Shown here in pieces: positions 26,601-34,367 of a stretch of DNA of 64,000 bases (within the stretch, counting starts at the first letter, position 1; the number at the start of each line of letters is the position of its first letter). Source of the DNA: Methylovulum sp. (GTDB lineage: Bacteria; Pseudomonadota; Gammaproteobacteria; Methylococcales; Methylomonadaceae); assembly GCA_028712695.1 (NCBI GenBank), contig JAQTQZ010000005.1, positions 86,514-150,513 of the forward strand. Reading direction: 5' to 3'. The notes beneath the pieces were generated by a model. That model ran no database searches and was not told where the DNA came from. It saw only the letters and a list, made by a program, of their open reading frames with translations. A program made the position numbers and the translations under genes.

Positions 26601-28959
26601 CAAACACTGTGCGCAGTTGCCCGTGCCTGTCCAGCAGCCCCTGTAACGCGGCCTGCAAAGCTTGGGTATCAATGGCTGAACGGATGCGCAACGCAACCGG
26701 CATGTTGTAAACAGGGGTTTGTGGGTCTAAGCGGCAGACCGTCCAAATGGCCTGCTGTCCCAGCGATAGGGGTTGTTCCGCTCCCTGCCGCCTAGCTTCC
26801 TGGGCTGCAGCAACAACTGGCGTATTGTTTTTTGCCAGAGTCAGCGCATGTTCTGCGATAGCGGCAAGGGATCGGTCTTCAAGCAACAACGCCACAGGCA
26901 GGTTGATGTCCAGAAAGTCGTCGATAAAATACTTCAGTTCCATCGCCTTCAGCGAATCGATTCCCAGACCCATCACCGGCCTGTCCGCGCTACAAGTGGG
27001 GGCAAGGATTTGCTCCAAGGCCAGACCGGATAATGCCGCCACTTTGGCGGCCAAGTATTGCGTCAGCAAATGCACGCCGTCATCCGGCGACGCTAAAAGC
27101 AAGGCCTGACGCAACAAAGCCTGTTCTGGCAACGTTGGTTTTTTTGCCAGTCCGGTATCAACGTCTGGCATGGCAGCACCGCAGTTTTGCTGTGCTGCTT
27201 GATCCAGTTCATCCCGCGCAACCGCTGGCAACGAATCCTTTTCAAAAGCTTCCCGGCACGCGGAACGGCGGATTTTGCCGCTGGTGGTTTTCAGGATGGC
27301 GCCGGGCTTCAGCAAGACGATGGTGTCGAGCTGCACGCCGCAGTCCTCAACCACTCGGCTGCGTATTGCGGCGAATTCACGGCGATAATCGGCTTGCCGT
27401 AGACGGCTGCGTTTCAATTCGGCCAGCAGCACCAGCCGTTCGCCGCCCTCGTTGGTTACGGCAAATGCCGCGATGCAACCGGTGTTCAGGCAATCCACCG
27501 CCGCTTCGGCGGCGGCTTCCAAGTCGTGCGGGTAATAGTTGCAGCCGCGCACGATGATGAGGTCTTTGATGCGGCCGGAAACGAACAGCTCGCCATCATC
27601 GATAAAGCCAAGGTCGCCGGTACGCAGCCAGACCGTACCGTCGGTATCGGCAGCAAACGTTTCCGCCGTGGCTTTGGCATTGCGCCAGTAACCTTGGGCG
27701 ATGCTGGGGCCGCTCACTTGGATTTCCCCGGTTTGACCGTCTGCACATGGCGAGTGGGTTCCAGGCCCGGCTATCCTGATGGTGTGCCCCGCTCCAGCCG
27801 TCCCGCAGCCGACCAGTTTCCGGTAATCGGCGATTTGCACAGGATCGGCATAAGCCAGACGTTCCGCCAGCCGCGCTTTGTCGAAGGCTTTAACCGTAGG
27901 TGGCGTATTTTTTGCCGCACCAGTGACCAGCAATGTGGCTTCAGCCAGACCGTAGCACGGATAAAACGCGTCCCGACGAAACCCGCAACCGGCAAAAGCC
28001 TGCCCGAACCGCTCCAGCGTCGCCGCCTGCACCGGTTCCGCGCCGTTGAACGCCAGCCGCCACCCGCTTAAGTCGAGTCCGGCCTTATCTTCTTCGGTGA
28101 TTTTTTGCACACACAAATCGTAGGCGAAATTGGGGCCGCCGCTAGTATGGGCACGATAATCGGAAATCGCCTGTAACCAACGCAACGGCTGTTCCAGGAA
28201 AGCCAGCGGCGACATCAGGATAACCGGTGCGCCGCTGTATAAAGGCTGCATGATGTTGCCGATCAGCCCCATGTCATGGTAGAGCGGCAACCAGCCCACG
28301 ACAGTGGATTCGCTGTCATGGCCAAAACAGGCCTTGATCAGCTTTTGGTTCGCCATCAGGTTGCCGTGGCTAACCATAACGCCTTTGGCGTTGCCAGTGG
28401 AGCCGGAGGTATATTGCAGGAAAGCCAGCGAGCTAACGTCCAGACTGGGCCGAATAAATGAATCCGCACCGTCGGTGAGCGTGTCGGTCAGCAGCCAGCG
28501 TTGTTTGAGGCCGCTTTCGTTTTGCCACGCCGATACGGTTGCCGAACCGGCAAGCGCCGCCGTGCTGAGTATGGCCGCCGCCCCGCTATCGGCCAGGATG
28601 GCTTGCAAGCGCGGCAGGTTGCGTTGGTTGCGCGGCGGATAAGCAGGAACGGCGACAACACCCGCATAGAGACAACCAAAAAAAGCCGCGATATAGTCCA
28701 GCCCTGGGGCATACAGCAATAAGGCACGCCCGCCCTGCAGCCCTAAGTCCTGCAAATGGGCGGCAATAATGCGTGCTTGCTGGTCGAGGTCGCCATAACT
28801 GAGCGATAAGGCTTGGTTCCCGCCATCGGCAAGGAAGGTGTAGGCGGCTTTATGCGTCTGTTGCAGCGCCCGCAGGCGCAGCAGTTCAACTAAGGTAGAA
28901 GCGCCGTCGGCAACCACATCCGTGCCTTCTTCATGGAAATAATGCGGCGGCTGTTTCAT
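23611..28959 (-). CDS. NRPS 1, lipo-initiation module FAAL-ACP-C-A-T
   Basis: A 1782-aa starter synthetase. Residues about 20-590 form a fatty acyl-AMP ligase (YTSGSTGNAKGVMVSHGN, WLPLYHDMGLIGNI), followed by an acyl carrier domain about 635-705 (LGIDSLKAMELK). A starter-type condensation domain spans 725-1175 (HHIAVDFRS), an adenylation domain 1200-1680, and a thiolation domain sits near 1735 (LGGHSLSG). The FAAL activates a free fatty acid as acyl-AMP and loads the ACP; the C domain N-acylates the first amino acid. A-domain residues read DSAAIAEVW, the same unassigned code as NRPS 2 module 1 and NRPS 3 module 1. The layout parallels the start of PvdL in pyoverdine synthesis. The start codon overlaps the stop of the ankyrin gene (ATGA), implying translational coupling. 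Confidence 0.96.
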   Translation of the reverse strand: MKQPPHYFHEEGTDVVADGASTLVELLRLRALQQTHKAAYTFLADGGNQALSLSYGDLDQQARIIAAHLQDLGLQGGRALLLYAPGLDYIAAFFGCLYAGVVAVPAYPPRNQRNLPRLQAILADSGAAAILSTAALAGSATVSAWQNESGLKQRWLLTDTLTDGADSFIRPSLDVSSLAFLQYTSGSTGNAKGVMVSHGNLMANQKLIKACFGHDSESTVVGWLPLYHDMGLIGNIMQPLYSGAPVILMSPLAFLEQPLRWLQAISDYRAHTSGGPNFAYDLCVQKITEEDKAGLDLSGWRLAFNGAEPVQAATLERFGQAFAGCGFRRDAFYPCYGLAEATLLVTGAAKNTPPTVKAFDKARLAERLAYADPVQIADYRKLVGCGTAGAGHTIRIAGPGTHSPCADGQTGEIQVSGPSIAQGYWRNAKATAETFAADTDGTVWLRTGDLGFIDDGELFVSGRIKDLIIVRGCNYYPHDLEAAAEAAVDCLNTGCIAAFAVTNEGGERLVLLAELKRSRLRQADYRREFAAIRSRVVEDCGVQLDTIVLLKPGAILKTTSGKIRRSACREAFEKDSLPAVARDELDQAAQQNCGAAMPDVDTGLAKKPTLPEQALLRQALLLASPDDGVHLLTQYLAAKVAALSGLALEQILAPTCSADRPVMGLGIDSLKAMELKYFIDDFLDINLPVALLLEDRSLAAIAEHALTLAKNNTPVVAAAQEARRQGAEQPLSLGQQAIWTVCRLDPQTPVYNMPVALRIRSAIDTQALQAALQGLLDRHGQLRTVFGVNKTMEPVQRLLPDAQFLLELVNCADDQERAQKINAQLRQPFNLGNGLLLRAQLYSTADDHVLVFCAHHIAVDFRSLAILLDELKCGYAAQIAGHPALLPPLTASYDDYIAWQKNYLDSEQAGQDLAYWRGHLQGELPKLELPLDRPRALAASYRGGAETLGIDPATVQKLRNLAECNNATLYTVLLGLFNVLLHRYSGQQDIIIGTPTLGRPKQDFADLVGYFVNPVALRSKPSGAKTFTGFLAEVRQTVLGGLAHQDYPFSLLVEKMQPERSGGLWPFYQVMFVWQGGASAVTDAAALALGTPGMAIGWPGVTAESLALTEGIAQFDLTLMMAEADGGLSATFQYRAELFARETILRMLGHFQCLLQGILAQPDMRLSELPLLTVSERERQLTAWNQTRLAYPYDLCIHQWFEIQAAKTPDSTAAVFQQQTLSYAGLNAKSNQLANYLCARGVGPETRIAVCMERSLELLVSLLAVLKAGAAYVPVDPSYPLDRQNYVLEDAGCKFLLARSGLTGAIAHAQAEIICVDNDAPVYADCCTQDLRPLAVANNTAYLIYTSGSTGKPKGVMVSHRNVVHSTWARFQYYQEPVGCYLLLSSFAFDSSVAGIFWTLSRGGCLCLPEDGLPKDPIALGELIGRRQVTHILALPSLYAALLEHVPAPRLASLKTVIVAGEACSESVAAQHHKLLPDVRLYNEYGPTEATVWSTVHAVGTQETGTVISIGRPVSNMQSYILDRHLQPVPVGVTGELHVGGEGITRGYLNRPGLTAEKFMPNPFGKAGSRLYKTGDLACYRPDGAIEFCGRIDTQIKLRGYRIELGEIESRLLLHPALKEAVVLVREDSPGNRRLVAYVVAKQAETVAAATLKTLLSDSLPDYMVPGAFVFLAALPLNANGKLDRAVLPAPEALRLAQREPVAPRDEAEAAIAGIWREALGIDRLCIHDNFFELGGHSLSGVQIMLRVQELFALELPVKMLFEAPTIAELVDRVADYQASEC

Positions 28960-29543
28960 AGCGCCGCCCGGTGCAAGTCGGCAGCCCTATCTGCGGCAAA
29001 CACGGACGCCAGCGCCAGTCCGGTCGGCACGGAAAAAGCCAGCACGTGTTTGCAAAAAGCATCCCATTCGGGTGTGCGGCGGTCAAACACGACGTCTTCA
29101 CCCTGCCACATCGACAGCGTCACGCTGAAATCCTGATGCAGATACACGACGGTGTCCGCATCCAGACCCGCCTGAATTTCCCGCCAATCTGGAAATTTTC
29201 TAAGGGCTTCGATGGGATAGGCTTTGCAATAAGCACGGCGTTCATCATCCACACAGATGCCTTTATCTGACTGCGCCTGATGCAGCAACGCGGCGCTTTC
29301 AACCTGAGCAGTAGCCAGCGCAATCTGGTAGGCCGTCCTGTTGTCGTGGCCGGTATGGCTAATGTCGGCACCGGCAGCCAAGAGTTTTTGGACAATGCCG
29401 GTATGACCCTTGGCTGCCGCCCAGTGCAATGCCGTCCAGCCGTAGCTGTCGCTTTGCCCGACCGTTGCTCCAGTGTCGAGCAAGGTTCCGATACGGTCAG
29501 CATCACCGGCTATTGCCGCTTCGATCAGCTTTAATTCACTCAT
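28956..29543 (-). CDS. Ankyrin-repeat protein heading the NRPS operon
   Basis: A 195-aa protein starting at ATG 29543 behind AGGAATTGGTT; the ORF-track start six bases upstream is a TTG and is not needed. Residues about 5-95 hold two to three ankyrin repeats (GWTALHWAAAKGHTGIVQKL, then NRTAYQIAL), a protein-protein interaction fold. The C-terminal half (VVYLHQDFSVTLSMWQGED and onwards) is a compact domain I do not recognise. It has no signal peptide or membrane segment, so it is cytoplasmic. Its stop overlaps the NRPS 1 start, making it the first gene of the assembly-line operon; it may organise the megasynthase or the hydroxylase. That role is inferred from position only. Confidence 0.8.
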   Translation of the reverse strand: MSELKLIEAAIAGDADRIGTLLDTGATVGQSDSYGWTALHWAAAKGHTGIVQKLLAAGADISHTGHDNRTAYQIALATAQVESAALLHQAQSDKGICVDDERRAYCKAYPIEALRKFPDWREIQAGLDADTVVYLHQDFSVTLSMWQGEDVVFDRRTPEWDAFCKHVLAFSVPTGLALASVFAADRAADLHRAAL

Positions 29544-30524
29544 AACCAATTCCTAAAATCCGATAAGGGGATGCCTTATGCGCTATAAAATGCAGAAGGG
29601 AAAATGGGAGAAGTAAAGCCGCGCTATGATTTACCAGGTCTTTGTCAACCGCTAGTCAATCGGAACGTTCAAACCTCTCCGTATAAAAGAGACGATTGAG
29701 TTTGAGACACCCTCACTGGGCAATCCATCTTTAAACAAAAATTTTAGGGTAATTGCTTTGGTTAATCGGTGCCACGATAGCCAACCAACCGTGGCTTAAT
29801 GGGCTCTACCGTAACATTTACCCTCCCTGCCGATAACCCCAAAAGCCATGAATTGATGGTAAACTAAGAGCTGCTATTGGCCAACCATTAGCTTGCGAAC
29901 AAGAAATTAGACATTACGCATTCCCCTTAAGCGGCAAATACCATGGCAGGTTTAAGTGGGATGAGGGCTCCCAACACGCACCGCTTCGACGTGCCGGGAG
30001 TCCTCGCGCCGCCCCAAGCCATATAATATTTTTATATAACTTATTGGTTTATTTAGCTAGATAATGACAAAACAAGATAAGGACATTGCCGCCGCCCGTT
30101 ATCGGGTCGCAACGGCGCATTAATCATGCGCTGTTTCTTAAAAGAGCAGTTGATAGAATTGCCTTGGTGGATTGCCGATAATCCGCGTTAAGGGCTTCCC
30201 GTCTCCAAAAGATAGCCAAGCCATGGCTTTCTCGAATTTTCACCAAAAACACTAATTTATGGCTTCAGTAACCACCCAACTTTACCCCATTTTACAACCT
30301 GTCGATTGTCCAGATAATTTTTATGCCTTAAGCACAGTTGAAACATTTCCCCTTCTTGCCGACTGCGTAGGCCGGGTCGCGCAACATAAAAAAGACTTGG
30401 AAATTATTGGCATGGTTAGAAGTCAAAAAAACCGTAAACAAGGATTAGCTTTCAAGCAGCGCCGGGCATTCATGGCATGCCCCTACCTGACATTGCAAAC
30501 TGGTTAGCTCACGACTATCCTTAA
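29544..30524. other. Gene-poor 980-bp region upstream of the NRPS operon
   Basis: No convincing gene. It should hold the NRPS operon promoter, reading left. A TTGACA box lies on the minus strand at 29643-29648, but no good -10 element follows, and GGTAAAT lies shortly downstream of it. An 82-codon plus-strand ORF (30259-30507) and two tiny ORFs near 30064-30190 (such as MTKQDKDIAAARYRVATAH) show no recognisable family and may be debris. The low-GC patch around 30025-30075 and the decayed gene to the right suggest an old rearrangement boundary. Confidence 0.5.
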
Positions 30525-31170
30525 TTGACAATAATTACCAATCCTCCAAACAGCCTGCCCAAGAGAGTTGCAGTGAACGATTTTTTCGGTTTTACCCTAC
30601 TTATTCAGCAGCTAGTTCCGGTGGTGCTGATTGTGATGCTGGCAAAGCTGATAGCAAGACAGCCACTTTACTGGGATGAAGTCAGGCAGGTGTTGCACGA
30701 AGACCGGCTGCAATTGAAAGCATTATTGCAACAGCTTGGCGTGACTAGCCTCTTTTTGCTGTTCGCATTACGCCACCTACCGGTAGGCGACCCAGAAACC
30801 GGAGACATCCGGAAATTGCCAAGCGGCGCATTGGCGTTGCTGTCCGTCCTCCTCGGTTTGGAAACAAACCCAGTATTGCTCCAGTATGTGCCCAGTTTGC
30901 ACTCCAGCGGCGTATCGATTTTATGGCTGTTGTTCGGTTTTGCGCTCATGTTCACCGACATCAAAAGGCCAATAGCGATACTGCGGAGGGTCAAGCTAGC
31001 TGGTGTTGTTTGCCTTGGTGGCCTGGACAGTATCCTTCATCGACTTGGCACGTTTGGAGCAAATTTACCAGATTGTCGCTTTCGTCGTTTTGGACATGCT
31101 GGCCTTGGGCGGCACTTTTTTCTACATGCTCTTCCAGCAAAGTTTTATCCGTACTATCGAAAAGGAATAA
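30525..31170 (+). pseudogene. 5'-truncated, frameshifted DUF2339-like membrane protein remnant
   Basis: The ORF track fuses this to the next gene, but the reading frame changes. Frame 3 gives a membrane-protein segment ending about LLFGFALMFTDIKRPI. Near 30990-31015 the continuation moves to frame 1 (ALVAWTVSFIDLARLEQIYQ, later LGGTFFYMLFQQ) and stops at TAA 31168-31170. That TAA overlaps the ATG of the next gene (TAATG), the usual junction for an intact neighbour, so frame 1 is the genuine end. DUF2339-type proteins are much longer and commonly sit before DUF3999 genes, so the 5' part is missing and the rest is frameshifted. The family assignment is from memory of such sequences and is moderate; the frame switch is seen directly. 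Confidence 0.65.
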
Positions 31171-32558
31171 TGATAATGGCTACCAAACTCCTCCTGCTAT
31201 GCAGCCTGTTAGTGACGCAAAGCTACGCGGCCGAACTTCCTGACTACCTGCTTAGCCGCCCTATCGTGCGCAAGGATGCCAGTCCGCAAGCCTTACTGGT
31301 CATAGCGTTAGACAGCACCATCTACGCCGCTAGCGCCGACGGCTTCCGCGACCTGCGCCTTAGCGACCAAAACGGCGTGGAAACCCCGTATCTGCTGCAA
31401 AAAATCACCGACCACAAAACGGCAGTCCAGCATGTTTCCAATCGCAGCGAAACCTTGACATCTCAGAAAACCGACACTGACGGTATCAGCATCACTGTCC
31501 GTTTATTTCAAGATGCCATTGCTGCCGATGGCTTAACCATAGTCACTGCGGAACATAATTTTGAATACACCGTGCAAATCTATGGTTCCAACGATAACCA
31601 GCATTGGCAACTGCTTACCGACAACGCTGTTATTTACGATTACTCGCGTTATATGGCGGTTGACAAACACGATATAGACTTACCGCCCAACAGTTACCGG
31701 TATTTTAAGCTCAACATCGCCAAAGCAGGGCAAAACCGCACTGATGACCTGTTGGAACTGACCCGGACATTGCACGGCGATGAGGAATTACAAGGCAGCG
31801 AAACCAGCCATCCACTGCATATCGACCGCATCGATTTTTGGCATAAGCAAACCGTCGTCCTGCCGGAGAGCGAACGGCAATTCGAGCACCCGGTAGGGGC
31901 ATTCAAAGTCACGCAGAATGCCGAACATAAAACCAGCCTGATCGACATCTACACCGCCCGCCAACCGTTAACCGGTTTCAAGCTGCAAAGTAAAACCGCA
32001 AACTTCAGCCGCCATGCTAAAGTGTGGATAGAACAGCAAGACGGCAATGGATCACGGCTGCAACCGATAACCGATACAACGCTGGATGCGTTGCATTTTA
32101 ACGGCATTAACCGCGAGCAAACTACCGTGACCTTTCCTGAGCAACGGCAAAGCCGTTACCGTATCATCATCGACAATCAGGACAGCCCACCACTGGAGAT
32201 CAGTGCCATCAACGGCATCGGCACTGGCTACCAACTGCTGTTCTTACCGCAAGCCGGTAAGGAATACCGACTGCACTACGGCGTCGCCAATGCCTCGGCG
32301 CCGCACTACGACACCGCAGCCATTTTGGAACTGCTGCGCCTGGGCTATGTTGGCACCGCCGCCACCTTAGGCCCAGAAATTGTTGTCACACCTGTTGCGG
32401 ATAAGCAGAATATCGGCCTGCTGCTGGACAATCCTAAATTGCTGAAGCGCATCATTACCCTGACACTGAGGGGGGCCATTGTCCTTACGCTTTTCTCGGT
32501 ATTGGCTTGGAGCCTTTACCGGATAGGCAAACGGGTTGGGGAGATGCTGAGGGCATGA
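31170..32558 (+). CDS. DUF3999 family exported/membrane protein
   Basis: The 677-aa ORF in the track is a read-through artefact; the gene starts at ATG 31170 (MIMATKLLLLCSLLV) behind AAGGA, giving 462 aa. It has a signal peptide ending near SYAAELPDYL, a long periplasmic portion rich in beta-strand-like segments (YTVQIYGSNDNQHWQLL resembles a discoidin-like element), and one C-terminal transmembrane helix (AIVLTLFSVLAWSLYRIG) followed by a short basic tail. This is the DUF3999 layout, whose function is unknown. Its usual partner, DUF2339, is decayed just upstream. Expression may therefore depend on a promoter inside the remnant. Confidence 0.75.
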   Translation: MIMATKLLLLCSLLVTQSYAAELPDYLLSRPIVRKDASPQALLVIALDSTIYAASADGFRDLRLSDQNGVETPYLLQKITDHKTAVQHVSNRSETLTSQKTDTDGISITVRLFQDAIAADGLTIVTAEHNFEYTVQIYGSNDNQHWQLLTDNAVIYDYSRYMAVDKHDIDLPPNSYRYFKLNIAKAGQNRTDDLLELTRTLHGDEELQGSETSHPLHIDRIDFWHKQTVVLPESERQFEHPVGAFKVTQNAEHKTSLIDIYTARQPLTGFKLQSKTANFSRHAKVWIEQQDGNGSRLQPITDTTLDALHFNGINREQTTVTFPEQRQSRYRIIIDNQDSPPLEISAINGIGTGYQLLFLPQAGKEYRLHYGVANASAPHYDTAAILELLRLGYVGTAATLGPEIVVTPVADKQNIGLLLDNPKLLKRIITLTLRGAIVLTLFSVLAWSLYRIGKRVGEMLRA

Positions 32559-32639
32559 TGTATTTCCGGATGCGTTGCTTATCAGCCAATCCCGCCAAGC
32601 CACAGCTTATTGTGATGGCAACTTTTACGCTTAACGTAA

Positions 32640-32940
32640 CGGCCGCGTGGCTGCTTTTAAAGCATGTTCTTATCGGCCAATAAGGCCTTTGCCTCCGTCT
32701 GGGTAAACTGCAACAATTGGCGTCGACTTGTCGCGCATCACTGGCTTGGCCTGTCGTCAAGATAAAGTCTATGGGATTGTCCAACGCGTCGATGATGGCA
32801 TGGAGCTTGGTGGTTGAGCCGCCTTTTGACCGCCCCAATGCCTCTGTTTCGGACGTGCTACCGGCCGTCCCGCCTGCACCATCTGGAAAACCGCTTGGAC
32901 ACGGTGTCCCATTTGCCTAAGGAGGGAAACAGGCAGGCAG
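32640..32940 (-). mobile_element. IS5-family transposase remnant
   Basis: On the minus strand, pieces of an IS5/IS427-type DDE transposase appear in different frames: WDTVSKRFSRW in one, GRSKGGSTTKLHAIIDALDN followed by PIDFILTTGQASDARQ in another, and AKALLADKNM in a third. The catalytic-centre segment expected between the first two is missing and no end repeats are evident. It is a dead, fragmentary insertion. Its upstream end is unclear; the ORF-track ORF 32485-32838 is one of the broken frames. Confidence 0.75.
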
Positions 32941-33003
32941 TTTTGCCGCCCACTCTAGGTATAAAGCAGGCGGCTTATTTGTTGTGATTAAGCCATTGGG
33001 GAT

Positions 33004-34194
33004 TTACAGCAAGCGCATCACTGGCGGGCAGTTGACAATAAAGCCAGTGGAGCCAAATTTGACACCCCCAGGGCCGGTTAGCCAACCTTGGTGCACCAGG
33101 CCAAGAATCTCGAATTCTTCCCTAACCCGTGACCGGTAACCGCTGTCAATAGCCGCTGGTGTCCATTCAACCGCATTAATGTCCCACAAAGGACTATAGT
33201 CGGTGGCGATGGTCGGGATGCCACCTAATACGTTCAAAGGCCCGCCTTCGCCAGCCAACGCGCTGTTAAAGCCTTGGCGTTGGGGATTGTTTTTGCCCAT
33301 CGGGCCATTGACCACGGCGAACAGGCGCTCAACGGCACTGAACGCGCTGTCATCGCGGCCCACGCCGACGTCTTGCAAGCCCGGTGCGAACGTGGCCTGT
33401 TCCATCGTTGCCGGTAATTCATGGCTGGCATCCAGGCTGAGATACAACAAGGGACGCGCAAACGTGAAACCTAAAGTCAGTTTCAGTTCGACCGTGCCTT
33501 CGGCCGGGCAAATCCGGCGGGCTTTGTCATGGACTAAGCGTTTGTCCGGGGCGGCGTCGCAAAAGGCATTGAGTTGTTCCGCCGTGCCTTTGGCGACGAT
33601 GGGGGCGTTGTAGATATAGCCGCCGACATTGTCAATTTTCATTAACGGGCTGTAATTTTCCTCGCCCACCGCTCCGGGCTTGAATTCTTTGGGCGGAAAC
33701 AGGTTAGGCGCATCGCCGGGAACTAAGACATTCCTGGGGCTAAAGTTAACGCCCGCTTTTTCGGTGCTGAACTTAACCGAGCCGTCAAATTGTTGTACGG
33801 CATGGCGGACACCGCGTCCGGTTTCCGCATAAGTCAATTTGCCGGAGAAGTTCAAGCCCAGTGCTTCGGAGTTAGCTTGATCATTGCTGTCGGTCAATAC
33901 ATACCAGTAAGTTTCGCCTTCGGGCGAGACGGCTTTATACAGCGGCAAAGTCACTGTCAGGCGATTGATGTTAACTTTGCCGGCGGTCAACAATTGATGC
34001 GGGCCGATAAAGCTGGGATTTACGCTGGAAGGGGCCGGGCCGAAATAAGTCAACGGCACCACCGAGCCAATCGACGGCGGTGCAGGGATGACGTTATCAC
34101 CTAAATCTTCAGCAGTGTCGGCAGCCATGGCGGCAGTCGCCATCATTACCATTACGGCGGCTGTCAAGAGGCTGTTTGGGTTCGTAGAATTCAT
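33004..34194 (-). CDS. Secreted protein of unknown function
   Basis: A 396-aa protein from ATG 34194 behind GGAGACAGTAAC; the track's longer start is a TTG. A signal peptide is clear (LLTAAVMVMMATAAMAADTA). The mature part begins with a Pro-rich stretch (NVIPAPPSIGSVVPLTYFGP) and contains ITRL-type beta-rich sequence and two Cys pairs (CDAAPDKRLV, ICPAEGTVEL). I recognise no catalytic motif. It is flanked by the IS5 remnant and a divergent two-component system, whose genes it might be regulated by. Periplasmic or extracellular location is inferred from the signal peptide. Confidence 0.75.
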   Translation of the reverse strand: MNSTNPNSLLTAAVMVMMATAAMAADTAEDLGDNVIPAPPSIGSVVPLTYFGPAPSSVNPSFIGPHQLLTAGKVNINRLTVTLPLYKAVSPEGETYWYVLTDSNDQANSEALGLNFSGKLTYAETGRGVRHAVQQFDGSVKFSTEKAGVNFSPRNVLVPGDAPNLFPPKEFKPGAVGEENYSPLMKIDNVGGYIYNAPIVAKGTAEQLNAFCDAAPDKRLVHDKARRICPAEGTVELKLTLGFTFARPLLYLSLDASHELPATMEQATFAPGLQDVGVGRDDSAFSAVERLFAVVNGPMGKNNPQRQGFNSALAGEGGPLNVLGGIPTIATDYSPLWDINAVEWTPAAIDSGYRSRVREEFEILGLVHQGWLTGPGGVKFGSTGFIVNCPPVMRLL

Positions 34195-34367
34195 GTTACT
34201 GTCTCCAGTCAAATTGTCGGATAGGTTGGCCTTGCGGGAATGGCTAAGGCAGGTGTATGTTCCCAGTTAAACATCACGGATTTATCACGGAAATTTCAAA
34301 TAAATGTGATTTGAAAGACACCTCTAACATTGCTACCCTGTCCAATAATTTCCTCATGCAAAAACTT

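Noticed and set aside
1-28959. Pyoverdine or hydroxamate siderophore synthetase
   Set aside because: No A domain has an ornithine or hydroxyornithine code and no flavin ornithine hydroxylase, formyl/acetyltransferase or chromophore gene is visible; only the export/maturation genes are pyoverdine-like.
29940-30010. Possible group II intron or IS end near the GC-rich segment
   Set aside because: No intron domain V-like hairpin, reverse transcriptase or terminal repeats could be recognised.
30525-32558. A single 677-aa protein as in the ORF track
   Set aside because: The frame for the membrane-protein remnant ends at a TAA overlapping the DUF3999 start, which has its own ribosome site and signal peptide.
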